From: a virus | Direction: 5' to 3' (one strand) | Virus record (IMG/VR): IMGVR_UViG_3300030102_003839 | Location: 1-24,400 of that record | DNA: 24,400 nucleotides | Shown: one piece after another, positions 7,797 to 13,740 of the stretch | How the letters are laid out: each line of letters starts with the position of its first letter | Numbering within the stretch: the first letter of the stretch is position 1 | Notes under the pieces: model-generated | What the model saw: only the letters and a program-made list of their open reading frames with translations | What the model was told of the DNA's origin: nothing | Databases searched by the model: none | Made by a program: the position numbers and the translations under genes

Positions 7797-8062
7797 AAGA
7801 AGAAATTTCTGATTGTCCAGGGGGTATATGCCCAGTCCCCTGGGCAAAGAAAGAAGTAGATAATGTTAACCACCCTTCGCATTACACCGAGGGTGGGATT
7901 GAGTGTATTGAAGCCATCGAAGCGCAATTAACGCCAGAAGAATATAAAGGGTACCTAAAAGGTAACGTTGCCAAGTATATTTGGAGAGAAAAATATAAAG
8001 GGGGTATTGAGTCACTTAAAAAAGCTCAGTGGTATTTAACTAAGTTAATCGATTTAAAATAA
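7634..8062 (+). CDS. DUF3310 family protein
   Basis: The C-terminal half (residues 74-142) matches the DUF3310 pattern: VNHPSHYTEGGIECIEAIEA at 78-97, then GYLKGNVAKYIWREKYKGG and KKAQWYLTKLI. The domain is common in phages and has been linked to T7 gp1.7-type nucleotide kinase proteins, but the activity here is not established. The first 70 residues are Ser/Thr/Gly-rich and mostly coincide with the preceding gene in another frame. ATG at 7634 is the only usual start codon I can find in frame. The real start may therefore be a long overlap, an unusual codon, or a ribosomal shift from the upstream gene. The domain itself is secure; the N-terminus is not. Confidence 0.75.
   Translation: MRTDRSNSISRNGNSTGSTTATSSARSGHGSTVSGGTGTSDGSTKETESWFEPVEEEISDCPGGICPVPWAKKEVDNVNHPSHYTEGGIECIEAIEAQLTPEEYKGYLKGNVAKYIWREKYKGGIESLKKAQWYLTKLIDLK
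7817..7845 (+). other. Strong alternative RNA hairpins inside the DUF3310 gene
   Basis: CCAGGGG at 7817-7823 can pair with CCCCTGG at 7837-7843. Alternatively GCCCAG at 7830-7835 pairs with CTGGGC at 7840-7845 around a TCCC loop. The two stems exclude each other, and both are unusually GC-rich for this AT-rich genome. They lie about 20 bases after the stop of the upstream gene and just before the conserved DUF3310 domain. A role in translational coupling or frameshifting is possible but unproven. Confidence 0.4.
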
Positions 8063-8082
8063 TTATTAGTTACTTTAAAACT

Positions 8083-8361
8083 ATGCCTGGTCCCTCCGCT
8101 GGCTCTGATCCTAAATACGATAAAAGAACAATTAACATGCTCGCTAATATGTCAACTAGAGAGCGTAATAAATTTGTTCGTGAGAATGCTAGTGTTCGTT
8201 CTGGCGGAGGTGGAATGAAAGGTCTTGCTAAAGATGCAAGAACTGCTGCTAAAACAGCAAGGAAAGCAGGTGATAAAGATACAGCTAAAACAGCACGTAA
8301 ACTAGCTCGTAAAGCTGATCGTACTGTTGCCCGTCGTAAAGCACGTCGCGCTGTAAAATAA
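8083..8361 (+). CDS. Very basic Ala/Lys/Arg-rich small protein
   Basis: This 92-residue protein has a flexible N-terminus (MPGPSAGSDPKYDKR) and a polar helix (NMLANMSTRERNKFVRENA). After a Gly-rich hinge (RSGGGGMKG) comes a long Lys/Arg/Ala helix from about residue 50 to the end (AAKTARKAGDKDTAKTARKL onward). The tail resembles histone H1-like or other nucleic-acid-condensing proteins, so it could bind DNA or RNA in the virion or the infected cell. No enzyme motif is seen. It ends in TAA directly against the convergent gene at 8362, whose stop codon begins at the next base. Confidence 0.65.
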   Translation: MPGPSAGSDPKYDKRTINMLANMSTRERNKFVRENASVRSGGGGMKGLAKDARTAAKTARKAGDKDTAKTARKLARKADRTVARRKARRAVK

Positions 8362-8679
8362 CTAATCTCGCTGACGCCAATCATCAGTTTTTTCTTGACT
8401 GAACCACTCAACGATATCGTCGGCACTCTTGAATTCTCTACGGTGATTGCTTGGATCTGGATCCCCCAGGTCCATTGCATTCATGAAGCTATCTAATCCT
8501 TCATTTGGCATATCTGGATTAGAAGCTGTTCGACGTGCTTTGCGTAGCATTTCACCAGCAGTGGTATTAGCTTTTGCTAATTTTTCTGCCCAAATCATGT
8601 CAGACAGCTCCACCTCTGCATTTTTAGCGATGCGCCCACAAATAAATTCAAGGCGTAGACGGTATTTAGTTGACAGCAT
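8362..8679 (-). CDS. Small protein of unknown function
   Basis: This 105-residue protein is not recognised. It is largely helical by eye: LRLEFICGRIAKNAEVELSD is followed by MIWAEKLAKANTTAGEMLRK and then a basic RRTASNPD segment. The C-terminal third is acidic (MNAMDLGDPDPSNHRR and DDIVEWFSQEKTDDW). The start at 8679 has a good ribosome site (AGGAGATA just before ATG) and follows the NblA-like gene by 14 bases, so the two are probably co-transcribed and co-translated. If the NblA assignment holds, this is a candidate partner, but there is no direct evidence. Confidence 0.65.
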   Translation of the reverse strand: MLSTKYRLRLEFICGRIAKNAEVELSDMIWAEKLAKANTTAGEMLRKARRTASNPDMPNEGLDSFMNAMDLGDPDPSNHRREFKSADDIVEWFSQEKTDDWRQRD

Positions 8680-8693
8680 TATCTCCTACTCAA

Positions 8694-8993
8694 TCAAAAA
8701 GGCATTGCATCATTTTCGTCGTCTTCGCCAAAAAGATCTTCATGGCTCATCATCGACAAAGCAAGCTGTGCCAATTCAATATCAGTTGGAATATCAAATT
8801 CAAGTTCGATTTGTTCAGACTGAAGCATGTCTTTGATTGCTTGGATTTCAAGCAATCGTTGGTGGTAAAGGTTTAAAAGAGCTGCTTCTAATTGTTCCCA
8901 TGTCATCTCCTTTGCTGCAATCTCTGCTTTACGCATGGCGAGCTGGAGATGTAGCGGTAAATCAAATTCCTTTGTAGCTTCTAAATCACCCAT
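8694..8993 (-). CDS. NblA-like phycobilisome degradation adaptor (candidate)
   Basis: Residues 9-61 align without gaps to the NblA pattern as I remember it from Synechococcus elongatus. There is an N-terminal F-x-L-x-(4)-Q block (FDLPLHLQL), then an (M/I)-(S/T)-x-E-(D/Q)-L turn (MTWEQL, 30-35), a hydrophobic helix ending LYHQRLL (42-48), and a final K-x-M-(L/I) element (IKDML). Identity is only about one in five, but hydrophobic and charged positions match throughout. NblA is a small helical dimer that tags phycobilisomes for Clp proteolysis, and copies are known from cyanophages. Here a 38-residue acidic tail (DLFGEDDENDAMPF at the end) extends beyond the usual length. It lies between the lysozyme and an unknown gene. 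An unrelated helical protein remains possible. Confidence 0.55.
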   Translation of the reverse strand: MGDLEATKEFDLPLHLQLAMRKAEIAAKEMTWEQLEAALLNLYHQRLLEIQAIKDMLQSEQIELEFDIPTDIELAQLALSMMSHEDLFGEDDENDAMPF

Positions 8994-9018
8994 GCCATTT
9001 TCTAGTGCTTTTGTTATT

Positions 9019-9687
9019 TTAATCCCATGACTTAAAAATTGTCTTCAATTCATCGGTAGAAAATTCTTGATAGATTGAATCTCTTTCAATATCAAAGTTG
9101 TTAGCAAATTCTGACAAGACGTAAGGAGATATATTTGTTTCTAAGGTACGGATTGCACGAACTTGATGTGGTGCTGCACTGTAATTACGGAATGCTCTTA
9201 GTAAAATTTCTGTAGAATTCCATGCACTGGAATTGATATTGTTCATAAAAAGCTGTGCTTCTTTTCTGCGTCTTTCAACAAGCCCACCAATTACCTGGTG
9301 TTGATTGTTATAGATCCATTTATTCATCGCTTCAGCAGCATAGACATATTGCTCTTGCTCAATAAAATCGATAATATTGCTATATAAAAAACTTTTCCAA
9401 CCTACTGAATGAATAAAAGAAATTAATGCTTGCTCCATGTCACCATCAAGGCCGATGTTTAGAGCTTTTAATTCATGGGCAATAACATTAATTTCTTTTA
9501 GTAGGTACTCTAAAGCCTTCTTCCTGGTACACAGATGGCCCTGCTTGACGGCAGAACCATCCGGATAAAACTGTGTACCATAGCCGATGGTATATGGCTC
9601 TGAGTTGGTCTCAGGGTCTGAATATGCCTTTTCATTAAAACCCTCAAAAGTTTTAATGATATTCAAAGCATCTTTATATGGATACAT
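9019..9687 (-). CDS. T4-type lysozyme (GH24 endolysin) with C-terminal extension
   Basis: The N-terminal 150 residues match GH24 lysozymes. The catalytic Glu is in FEGF (E15), followed by an Asp at D24 and Thr at T33 within YTIGYGT, with E-to-D spacing as in T4 lysozyme. Further hallmarks are the EQALISFIHSVG helix and GGLVERRRKEAQLF near residues 134-147. The enzyme cleaves the MurNAc-GlcNAc bond of peptidoglycan. There is no signal or anchor segment, so release would need a holin or entry with the virion. About 70 residues follow the catalytic domain and are not recognised; they might bind the wall or a virion partner. It is transcribed with the small minus-strand genes upstream of it. Confidence 0.88.
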   Translation of the reverse strand: MYPYKDALNIIKTFEGFNEKAYSDPETNSEPYTIGYGTQFYPDGSAVKQGHLCTRKKALEYLLKEINVIAHELKALNIGLDGDMEQALISFIHSVGWKSFLYSNIIDFIEQEQYVYAAEAMNKWIYNNQHQVIGGLVERRRKEAQLFMNNINSSAWNSTEILLRAFRNYSAAPHQVRAIRTLETNISPYVLSEFANNFDIERDSIYQEFSTDELKTIFKSWD

Positions 9688-9718
9688 TAAACCAATGGAA
9701 TATCCTTAACACTATATA

Positions 9719-9832
9719 TTATTTTCCTTGTCCTTTGTATTTTTTACGTCCATGATTTGTTTTAGAATGTTTCCCTGACCCTTGGCGCGTTTTTTTAGAC
9801 TTTCTAATAACGTAACCACCACTTTTTTTCAT
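9719..9832 (-). CDS. 37-residue highly basic protein
   Basis: This short open frame starts at ATG 9832 and ends in TAA at 9719. It encodes a Lys/Arg/Gly/His-rich peptide (MKKSGGYVIRKSKKTRQ at the start, GRKKYKGQGK at the end) with no hydrophobic segment. The start overlaps the stop of the 59-residue gene (ATGA at 9829-9832), a standard translational-coupling arrangement that supports both genes. Composition suggests nucleic-acid binding. It has no recognisable family. Confidence 0.55.
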   Translation of the reverse strand: MKKSGGYVIRKSKKTRQGSGKHSKTNHGRKKYKGQGK

Positions 9833-10008
9833 AGGTCTAAAGATGCTTCACACAATATACTAAACAAAAATGTCTTCATTTGCTGCAGCTTAATTTGTTC
9901 TTGTGCAGGTCGAGCTGGAGATCCAGGCCAATGTTGAATAGCATCACAGACTGCTGTGTATAAAGTACGGCAATCTTCTATTGATATCTCTATTTCAACA
10001 TTAACCAT
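9829..10008 (-). CDS. 59-residue protein of unknown function
   Basis: This short gene runs from ATG at 10008 to TGA at 9829. It begins MVNVEIEISIEDCRTLYTAV, then has a linker (HWPGSPARPAQEQ) and a helix ending FLFSILCEASLDL, a regular small alpha/beta profile. It is linked on both sides: its ATG shares a base with the upstream stop (TAATG), and its TGA overlaps the next ATG (ATGA). This tight coupling, together with sensible amino-acid composition, is the evidence that the stretch 9688-10008 is coding and not intergenic. Confidence 0.6.
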   Translation of the reverse strand: MVNVEIEISIEDCRTLYTAVCDAIQHWPGSPARPAQEQIKLQQMKTFLFSILCEASLDL

Positions 10009-10310
10009 TAGCCGTAGAAGTCAGGTATATCTTGTAAAGTAGCAATGTCATCAATTCCATAGTTGCCAGATCCATATAACATGGCAGATATTGTTGGATT
10101 TAATGATAACTGAGCACCATAGGGATCTCCAACATCTTGTCCTTGTCTTAACTGCTGTTTAAAAACAGGACTAAAAGTTCTTGTAATAAATGGATTATTT
10201 TTAATTTCTGCTTCTCCTGCTCGTAATGCCGACGTTTGATAACGACTAGCAGCATTTGCTGCTTTAGCAAATTGTCTACGGCTGGCAACGCTTAGAAGTC
10301 TTGGATCCAT
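10008..10310 (-). CDS. Small protein of unknown function (likely virion)
   Basis: This 100-residue protein is not recognised. The N-terminus is basic and helical (MDPRLLSVASRRQFAKAANA), followed by RYQTSALRAGEAEIKNNPFI and a polar, Gly/Asn-rich C-terminal part ending DIATLQDIPDFYG. There is no membrane segment. It lies in a leftward run of small genes after the basic 98-residue gene and is coupled to the 59-residue gene by TAATG. Composition and position fit a minor structural or connector protein, but this is weak inference. Confidence 0.6.
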   Translation of the reverse strand: MDPRLLSVASRRQFAKAANAASRYQTSALRAGEAEIKNNPFITRTFSPVFKQQLRQGQDVGDPYGAQLSLNPTISAMLYGSGNYGIDDIATLQDIPDFYG

Positions 10311-10337
10311 GTTACTTTTGTTTACCTGCTAATTGCA

Positions 10338-10634
10338 TCACCATTTCACTTTATGAGACCAATAACGTGCTGACATTTTGCTAGGGTTTTTATCTTGTGC
10401 GTTGTGTCGTGCATAATATGAACGCCTACGTGCTTTCTCTTTTTCTGTCTTCGGGTTTTTTCCAGCGCCCTTTACGCCCTGTTGCCCGAAACGAATCAGT
10501 TTCTCTTTACCACCTTCTTTCGCAAGAACCATGTGAGACTTCGTCGGATGATTAGGAGTTCGAACTGGTTTATTGGGTTTTAAGCGATCTTTTGCTTTTT
10601 TAGCTGCACTAGCAGCTTTTTTATGTTTAGACAT
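10338..10634 (-). CDS. Small basic phage protein with FGQQGVKGAG motif
   Basis: This 98-residue protein starts with a Lys/Ala-rich region (MSKHKKAASAAKKAKDRL). It then has a conserved-looking core, MVLAKEGGKEKLIRFGQQ (about 35-52) followed by GVKGAGKNPKT, and a basic end with ARRRSYYARH and KMSARYWSHKVKW. I recall this core from small proteins of marine phages whose function is unknown. The motif and overall charge suggest binding to nucleic acid. The start lies close behind the stop of the 608-residue gene, so they share a transcript. Confidence 0.7.
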   Translation of the reverse strand: MSKHKKAASAAKKAKDRLKPNKPVRTPNHPTKSHMVLAKEGGKEKLIRFGQQGVKGAGKNPKTEKEKARRRSYYARHNAQDKNPSKMSARYWSHKVKW

Positions 10635-10636
10635 TA

Positions 10637-12463
10637 CTAGAAGAAATTAAATGATCCAAAACCGCTGTAGCCACCTAAGCCACTGTATTTATTAGTATAA
10701 TCTTCGTATTCTTTTTCTTTATCTCCAAAGACATCAAAGTAGCTACTCTCTTTATCTTTGGAAGAAGATTTAATTGTTTTATCTCCAAACATATCTTCAG
10801 GTTCTTCTCCTAATAAACCACCAACAGAACCAAGTGCGGCAAAAGGATCGCTTGTATCTAAATCATCAAACATAGTACCTATATTTCCACTTAGTCCTTT
10901 ACTAAGAAGTTTCATATCTTCTTTATCTGCATCAGGCATAAATTCATTAAAAAATTCATCTTCTGATCCTTCGTAGCCACCTTTAACAAACATTTTGTAG
11001 ATGGCGTTTGAATCTTCATCAATAGCATCTTTATCGTAATCTTCTTCTCGCTCAATATAACTAACACCTAGCAGTTTTTGAGATGGCTTCTTTTTCTTTT
11101 CGTTATAGTATTTAATTGATTCTCGAATAGTATCTGCACCTGTGCTTCTTAATCCTAAAATAAGTTCATCGCGTACTTCATCAATGCTTAATCCTTTTGT
11201 ACTAATACCAAGGTCTTTAAGAGCTTTTTCATATTCTTCTGTTCCTATATTGTAATCACCTAATAAATCATCAGCATATTTTTCAGGAGATACAAATTCT
11301 CTAAAAGGTTTATTGCCAAACTTTAAATCTGTTTGGGCAATACCAGGCATAACTTGTTCATTAATAAAATCTTCAATATCTGATTTATTGATGATATCTT
11401 TTGCACCATCAAAGTCTTCTTTAGTACCAATAGCGTTGTAATGAAGCCTAGCAAAATCTTTTTTATTATTTAGGTCATAACCAAGTTGGACTGCGTATTG
11501 TTTCCAGCTTTTACCGCCAAGGAATTCACGTTTTTTCTTTGGATTTCTTTTTGCTTCTTCCCAATCTTTTTCAAATTTTTCTCTTTGATTTTGATACTTT
11601 GCCTGTTTAGACCTGCTGATTCCCTTGTAATCAACACCACGGCCTTGTTTTAAACTAAAAGCAGATAAAGGATTTGCATAAAAGTCCGGATCAAATCCGA
11701 CTTTTTTTTGTTTAAGATCTTGATAAAACTTTTGAGTTTGTTTATTAATTAAATTCTTATATTCTTTCAGTGTAGTTTCTGTTTGTAAAATATTTTCTTC
11801 ATCTTGTTTGACATCTATATAGCTTATAAATTCGTCTATAGATCTGGAATAATCAAAACGTGGTTTAATGTAATCATTAATAAATGAATCCATAAATTGT
11901 TTTTCTAATTTATATGTTTGTTCTGCTTCTGCTAAACCTTTTACTTCTTTCATGTTTTCATATCTTTTACTTAGCTCTCCATCAAACCATTTTTGCCAAT
12001 CGTATTGAGCGCCTTGCAAAAAACCAAGGCCAGCCATATTGTTAATTGACTCTTCTAAATTATCTTTTTTTAAAGCTTCTCCTCCAACACCGGCCATACC
12101 AGCAACTCCACCAATTTCAGCAAGGATAGAGTTAGATAAACTACCGCCCATACCGGCAATTTCATCGAAGCCTGAAAGACCTCGAAACATTTCAAATTCA
12201 GTTTCTTTAGCTTTTTGCTCTTTTAATCTATCGACAGTTGTTTGTAAAAGATCTGCAGCAAGTCCACGGAAAGCATCTTGTTCTGCTACTTTTCCGCCAA
12301 GAAAACTTGCATCAAGAAGTTTATAAAGTTCACTATCTTTATTTTCTATTTTTTCACCTTTTTTATTTAAACCAAGAAGCTCTTTTCTTATCCTTTGCTT
12401 TTTAGCATCAGAAAAGTCGTCAAAACTTTCAGAATATTTCTTAGTAAGATCTTTAGTTGCCAT
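10637..12463 (-). CDS. Large charged protein, probable internal virion protein
   Basis: This 608-residue protein has no recognised domain. It is Lys/Glu/Asp-rich and mostly helical. A less polar Gly/Ala-rich stretch at about 97-147 (IAGMGGSLSNSILAEIGGVA and following) could touch membrane or pack in a channel. The middle is highly charged, with a likely coiled coil near 215-250. The C-terminus is acidic (residues 455-560) and ends in a Gly/Phe/Tyr-rich tail (YSGLGGYSGFGSFNFF). Large helical proteins encoded among podovirus late genes are often ejected with the DNA, which is the best guess here. Its ATG overlaps the stop of the HNH gene (TAATG). Base composition is clearly AT-richer than the capsid region. 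Confidence 0.55.
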   Translation of the reverse strand: MATKDLTKKYSESFDDFSDAKKQRIRKELLGLNKKGEKIENKDSELYKLLDASFLGGKVAEQDAFRGLAADLLQTTVDRLKEQKAKETEFEMFRGLSGFDEIAGMGGSLSNSILAEIGGVAGMAGVGGEALKKDNLEESINNMAGLGFLQGAQYDWQKWFDGELSKRYENMKEVKGLAEAEQTYKLEKQFMDSFINDYIKPRFDYSRSIDEFISYIDVKQDEENILQTETTLKEYKNLINKQTQKFYQDLKQKKVGFDPDFYANPLSAFSLKQGRGVDYKGISRSKQAKYQNQREKFEKDWEEAKRNPKKKREFLGGKSWKQYAVQLGYDLNNKKDFARLHYNAIGTKEDFDGAKDIINKSDIEDFINEQVMPGIAQTDLKFGNKPFREFVSPEKYADDLLGDYNIGTEEYEKALKDLGISTKGLSIDEVRDELILGLRSTGADTIRESIKYYNEKKKKPSQKLLGVSYIEREEDYDKDAIDEDSNAIYKMFVKGGYEGSEDEFFNEFMPDADKEDMKLLSKGLSGNIGTMFDDLDTSDPFAALGSVGGLLGEEPEDMFGDKTIKSSSKDKESSYFDVFGDKEKEYEDYTNKYSGLGGYSGFGSFNFF

Positions 12464-12825
12464 TATGCTGCTTCTAATTCCAGTTGTGACGTATCAGCTA
12501 TAAATTCTATTTTATCTCCTTTCGTCCATTCAATAATTCTTTCTAGTTTTTTCTCACAGAAAAAATCTTGCTTGTAATACCATTCTTCTAAATCTTCTGA
12601 TCCTTTATTGCCATTACAACGTAGACAAGCAGGAACAAGATTAAACCAAGCAGAACTACCGGATTTAAACTTTGGAATAATATGATCTAGGCTTGTAGCG
12701 TGGTCCTCACAATATGCACATTTATGATCCCAAGCTTCGTATATACATTGTCGAAAACGTCTTTTGGCTAATCGCGGAGTTAGTTCAATTAGAAGGACGA
12801 GAGGTTCGTTCTCCGTTCTGAACAT
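12463..12825 (-). CDS. HNH endonuclease
   Basis: This 120-residue protein shows a complete HNH/McrA-like layout. C36-x-x-C39 (CAYC) is followed by LDHI with D47-H48, then N62 (FNLVPAC), and C67-x-x-C70-N71 (CLRCN) with K74. The four Cys would hold structural zinc, while His48, Asn62 and the downstream Asn form the metal-dependent nuclease site. Such small nucleases are either homing endonucleases or helpers of DNA packaging. The gene overlaps the following late gene by one base, which argues for a settled place in the operon. The terminase is not in the window, so a packaging role cannot be tested by context. Directly upstream lies the cassette at 12.9-13.7 kb. Confidence 0.85.
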   Translation of the reverse strand: MFRTENEPLVLLIELTPRLAKRRFRQCIYEAWDHKCAYCEDHATSLDHIIPKFKSGSSAWFNLVPACLRCNGNKGSEDLEEWYYKQDFFCEKKLERIIEWTKGDKIEFIADTSQLELEAA

Positions 12826-12913
12826 GTTTTTCTAGCCGTTATCTTATTTTATGTCTGCCAAACCTCATATAACTTTACCTAGATTAAACGAATCGATATA
12901 ATTCAAAGTTCTC

Positions 12914-12941
12914 TTGACATAAATTCGTGAAAGCCTAATTT
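12914..12941 (+). promoter_or_regulatory. Candidate sigma70 promoter for the excisionase-like gene
   Basis: TTGACA at 12914-12919, a 16-base spacer and TAATTT at 12936-12941 give a good housekeeping-type promoter. It would start transcription about 15-20 bases before the ATG at 12965. The -35 matches consensus exactly and the -10 matches four of six. No clear ribosome site lies before that ATG. Confidence 0.5.
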
Positions 12942-12964
12942 AAATATGTAGCTCCAATTACCTC

Positions 12965-13231
12965 ATGCAAGCACTTTCTAAGAACTGGGCTCCTGTCCAC
13001 AAGGCTGAGCGAATCCTTGAGATTGATCGCAAAGATTTGCACCGTATGCGTGACAACGGTACGTTTAAGCTCGGCAGACATTATGGTGCAGGACCCCTGA
13101 CCCGGTCAAGGGATACATACTACTGGAATATTCCTTTAGTCCAAGACCGTTTGTCAGAGTTAGAAAACCAAAAGGTCAAGCAGTTAAAAGCGCCTTCCCA
13201 GACTGCTTTCGATAACCATCTGACTGCTTAA
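12965..13231 (+). CDS. Small excisionase-like DNA-binding protein
   Basis: This 88-residue protein has a short helix-turn-helix at about residues 12-32 (HKAERILEIDRKDLHRMRDN). It is followed by GRHYGAG and the basic SRDTYYWNIPLVQDRL, a layout like that of the gene at 4564-5019 and of small excisionases. By inference it binds DNA as a directionality factor or repressor. It is the only plus-strand gene in the 8.4-24.4 kb late block, has its own promoter, and its 3' end overlaps the convergent integrase-like gene by 56 bases. Together they look like a small regulatory or mobile cassette. Opposed transcription through the overlap could make the two genes interfere with each other. Confidence 0.6.
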   Translation: MQALSKNWAPVHKAERILEIDRKDLHRMRDNGTFKLGRHYGAGPLTRSRDTYYWNIPLVQDRLSELENQKVKQLKAPSQTAFDNHLTA

Positions 13232-13610
13232 GGGGGGTGTAATAAACTTTACGAACTTTATGCGCCAGTAATAAACCTTTGATGGTAAGGCTAACGTTGC
13301 CAATACCACAGGTTTTTTCAAGGCTGGAACAGAGGAATGACCAGCGGCTCTTCAAGTTGAAGGGCTGCTTTTCTTTAAGTTGAAACAAGAAAACCCACTG
13401 AGGATGTAGTGGACGAATGGAACGTTTTTTGGATTTAATGGTAATGCTGTTATCATCATTCCAGGTAAAACCTTTTAATTCAGCAGGAGTTTTGCCATAA
13501 GTAGCAACCATTCCAAGAAGCCATCCAACATCTTCCATGTCGGACTGCGTTTTCAGAGAAAAGATTTCATCAACGATACGTGGGTCCGTTGGGAGATGCA
13601 TGTGCAACAT
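13176..13610 (-). CDS. Degenerate tyrosine-recombinase (integrase)-like protein
   Basis: This 144-residue protein resembles part of the catalytic domain of cyanobacterial tyrosine recombinases. WLLGMVATYG-KTPAEL (30-45) corresponds to the ATYG-L-R-P-x-E region with the first catalytic Arg. A beta-hairpin, SITIKSKKRSIRPLHPQW (55-72), follows, and AHKVR (116-120) may be the H-x-x-R box. Key differences are that the catalytic Arg position is Thr41, no LGH-like box or convincing nucleophilic Tyr is seen, and the length is less than half of a full integrase. It is therefore probably not an active recombinase. It could be a relic, or a protein kept for DNA binding or for directing host sites. It has its own promoter and a palindromic leader, and its 3' end overlaps the convergent gene. 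Confidence 0.5.
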   Translation of the reverse strand: MLHMHLPTDPRIVDEIFSLKTQSDMEDVGWLLGMVATYGKTPAELKGFTWNDDNSITIKSKKRSIRPLHPQWVFLFQLKEKQPFNLKSRWSFLCSSLEKTCGIGNVSLTIKGLLLAHKVRKVYYTPLKQSDGYRKQSGKALLTA

Positions 13611-13671
13611 GATACGGATACAGTAGTAAGGAAACTATAGACACTGAATTGACCTTTATGGACTGCTTAAG
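13222..13671. repeat. 11-bp direct repeats flanking the integrase-like gene
   Basis: GACTGCTTAAG occurs at 13222-13232 and again at 13661-13671 in the same orientation. Together the copies bracket the integrase-like coding region. A partial copy, GACTGCTT, is also at 13201-13208. They may be recombinase or excisionase binding sites, remnants of an insertion, or chance. Confidence 0.4.
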
Positions 13672-13677
13672 TTTTAG

Positions 13678-13703
13678 ATCAAGTTTTCTTATTAAAACTT
13701 GAT
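13678..13703. promoter_or_regulatory. 26-bp inverted repeat over the predicted transcription start (operator or leader hairpin)
   Basis: ATCAAGTTTT (13678-13687) and AAAACTTGAT (13694-13703) are perfect inverted copies separated by CTTATT. The right arm begins seven bases downstream of the -10 box of the minus-strand promoter, so the element covers the expected start of transcription. A bound repressor would block initiation, or the RNA would start with a hairpin. Its stem is AT-rich with no good T-run, making it a poor terminator for the late gene that ends at 13741. Confidence 0.55.
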
Positions 13704-13709
13704 GAATAC

Positions 13710-13739
13710 ATTATAAAGGATTAAGTGATGTCAAGTCAA
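13710..13739 (-). promoter_or_regulatory. Sigma70-type promoter for the integrase-like gene
   Basis: Read on the minus strand, TTGACT (13739-13734), an 18-base spacer and a perfect TATAAT (13715-13710) form a strong housekeeping promoter. The -35 box begins two bases after the stop codon of the 569-residue late gene. It would give the integrase-like gene a transcript independent of the late operon with a leader of roughly 90 bases. Confidence 0.6.
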
Positions 13740-13740
13740 A

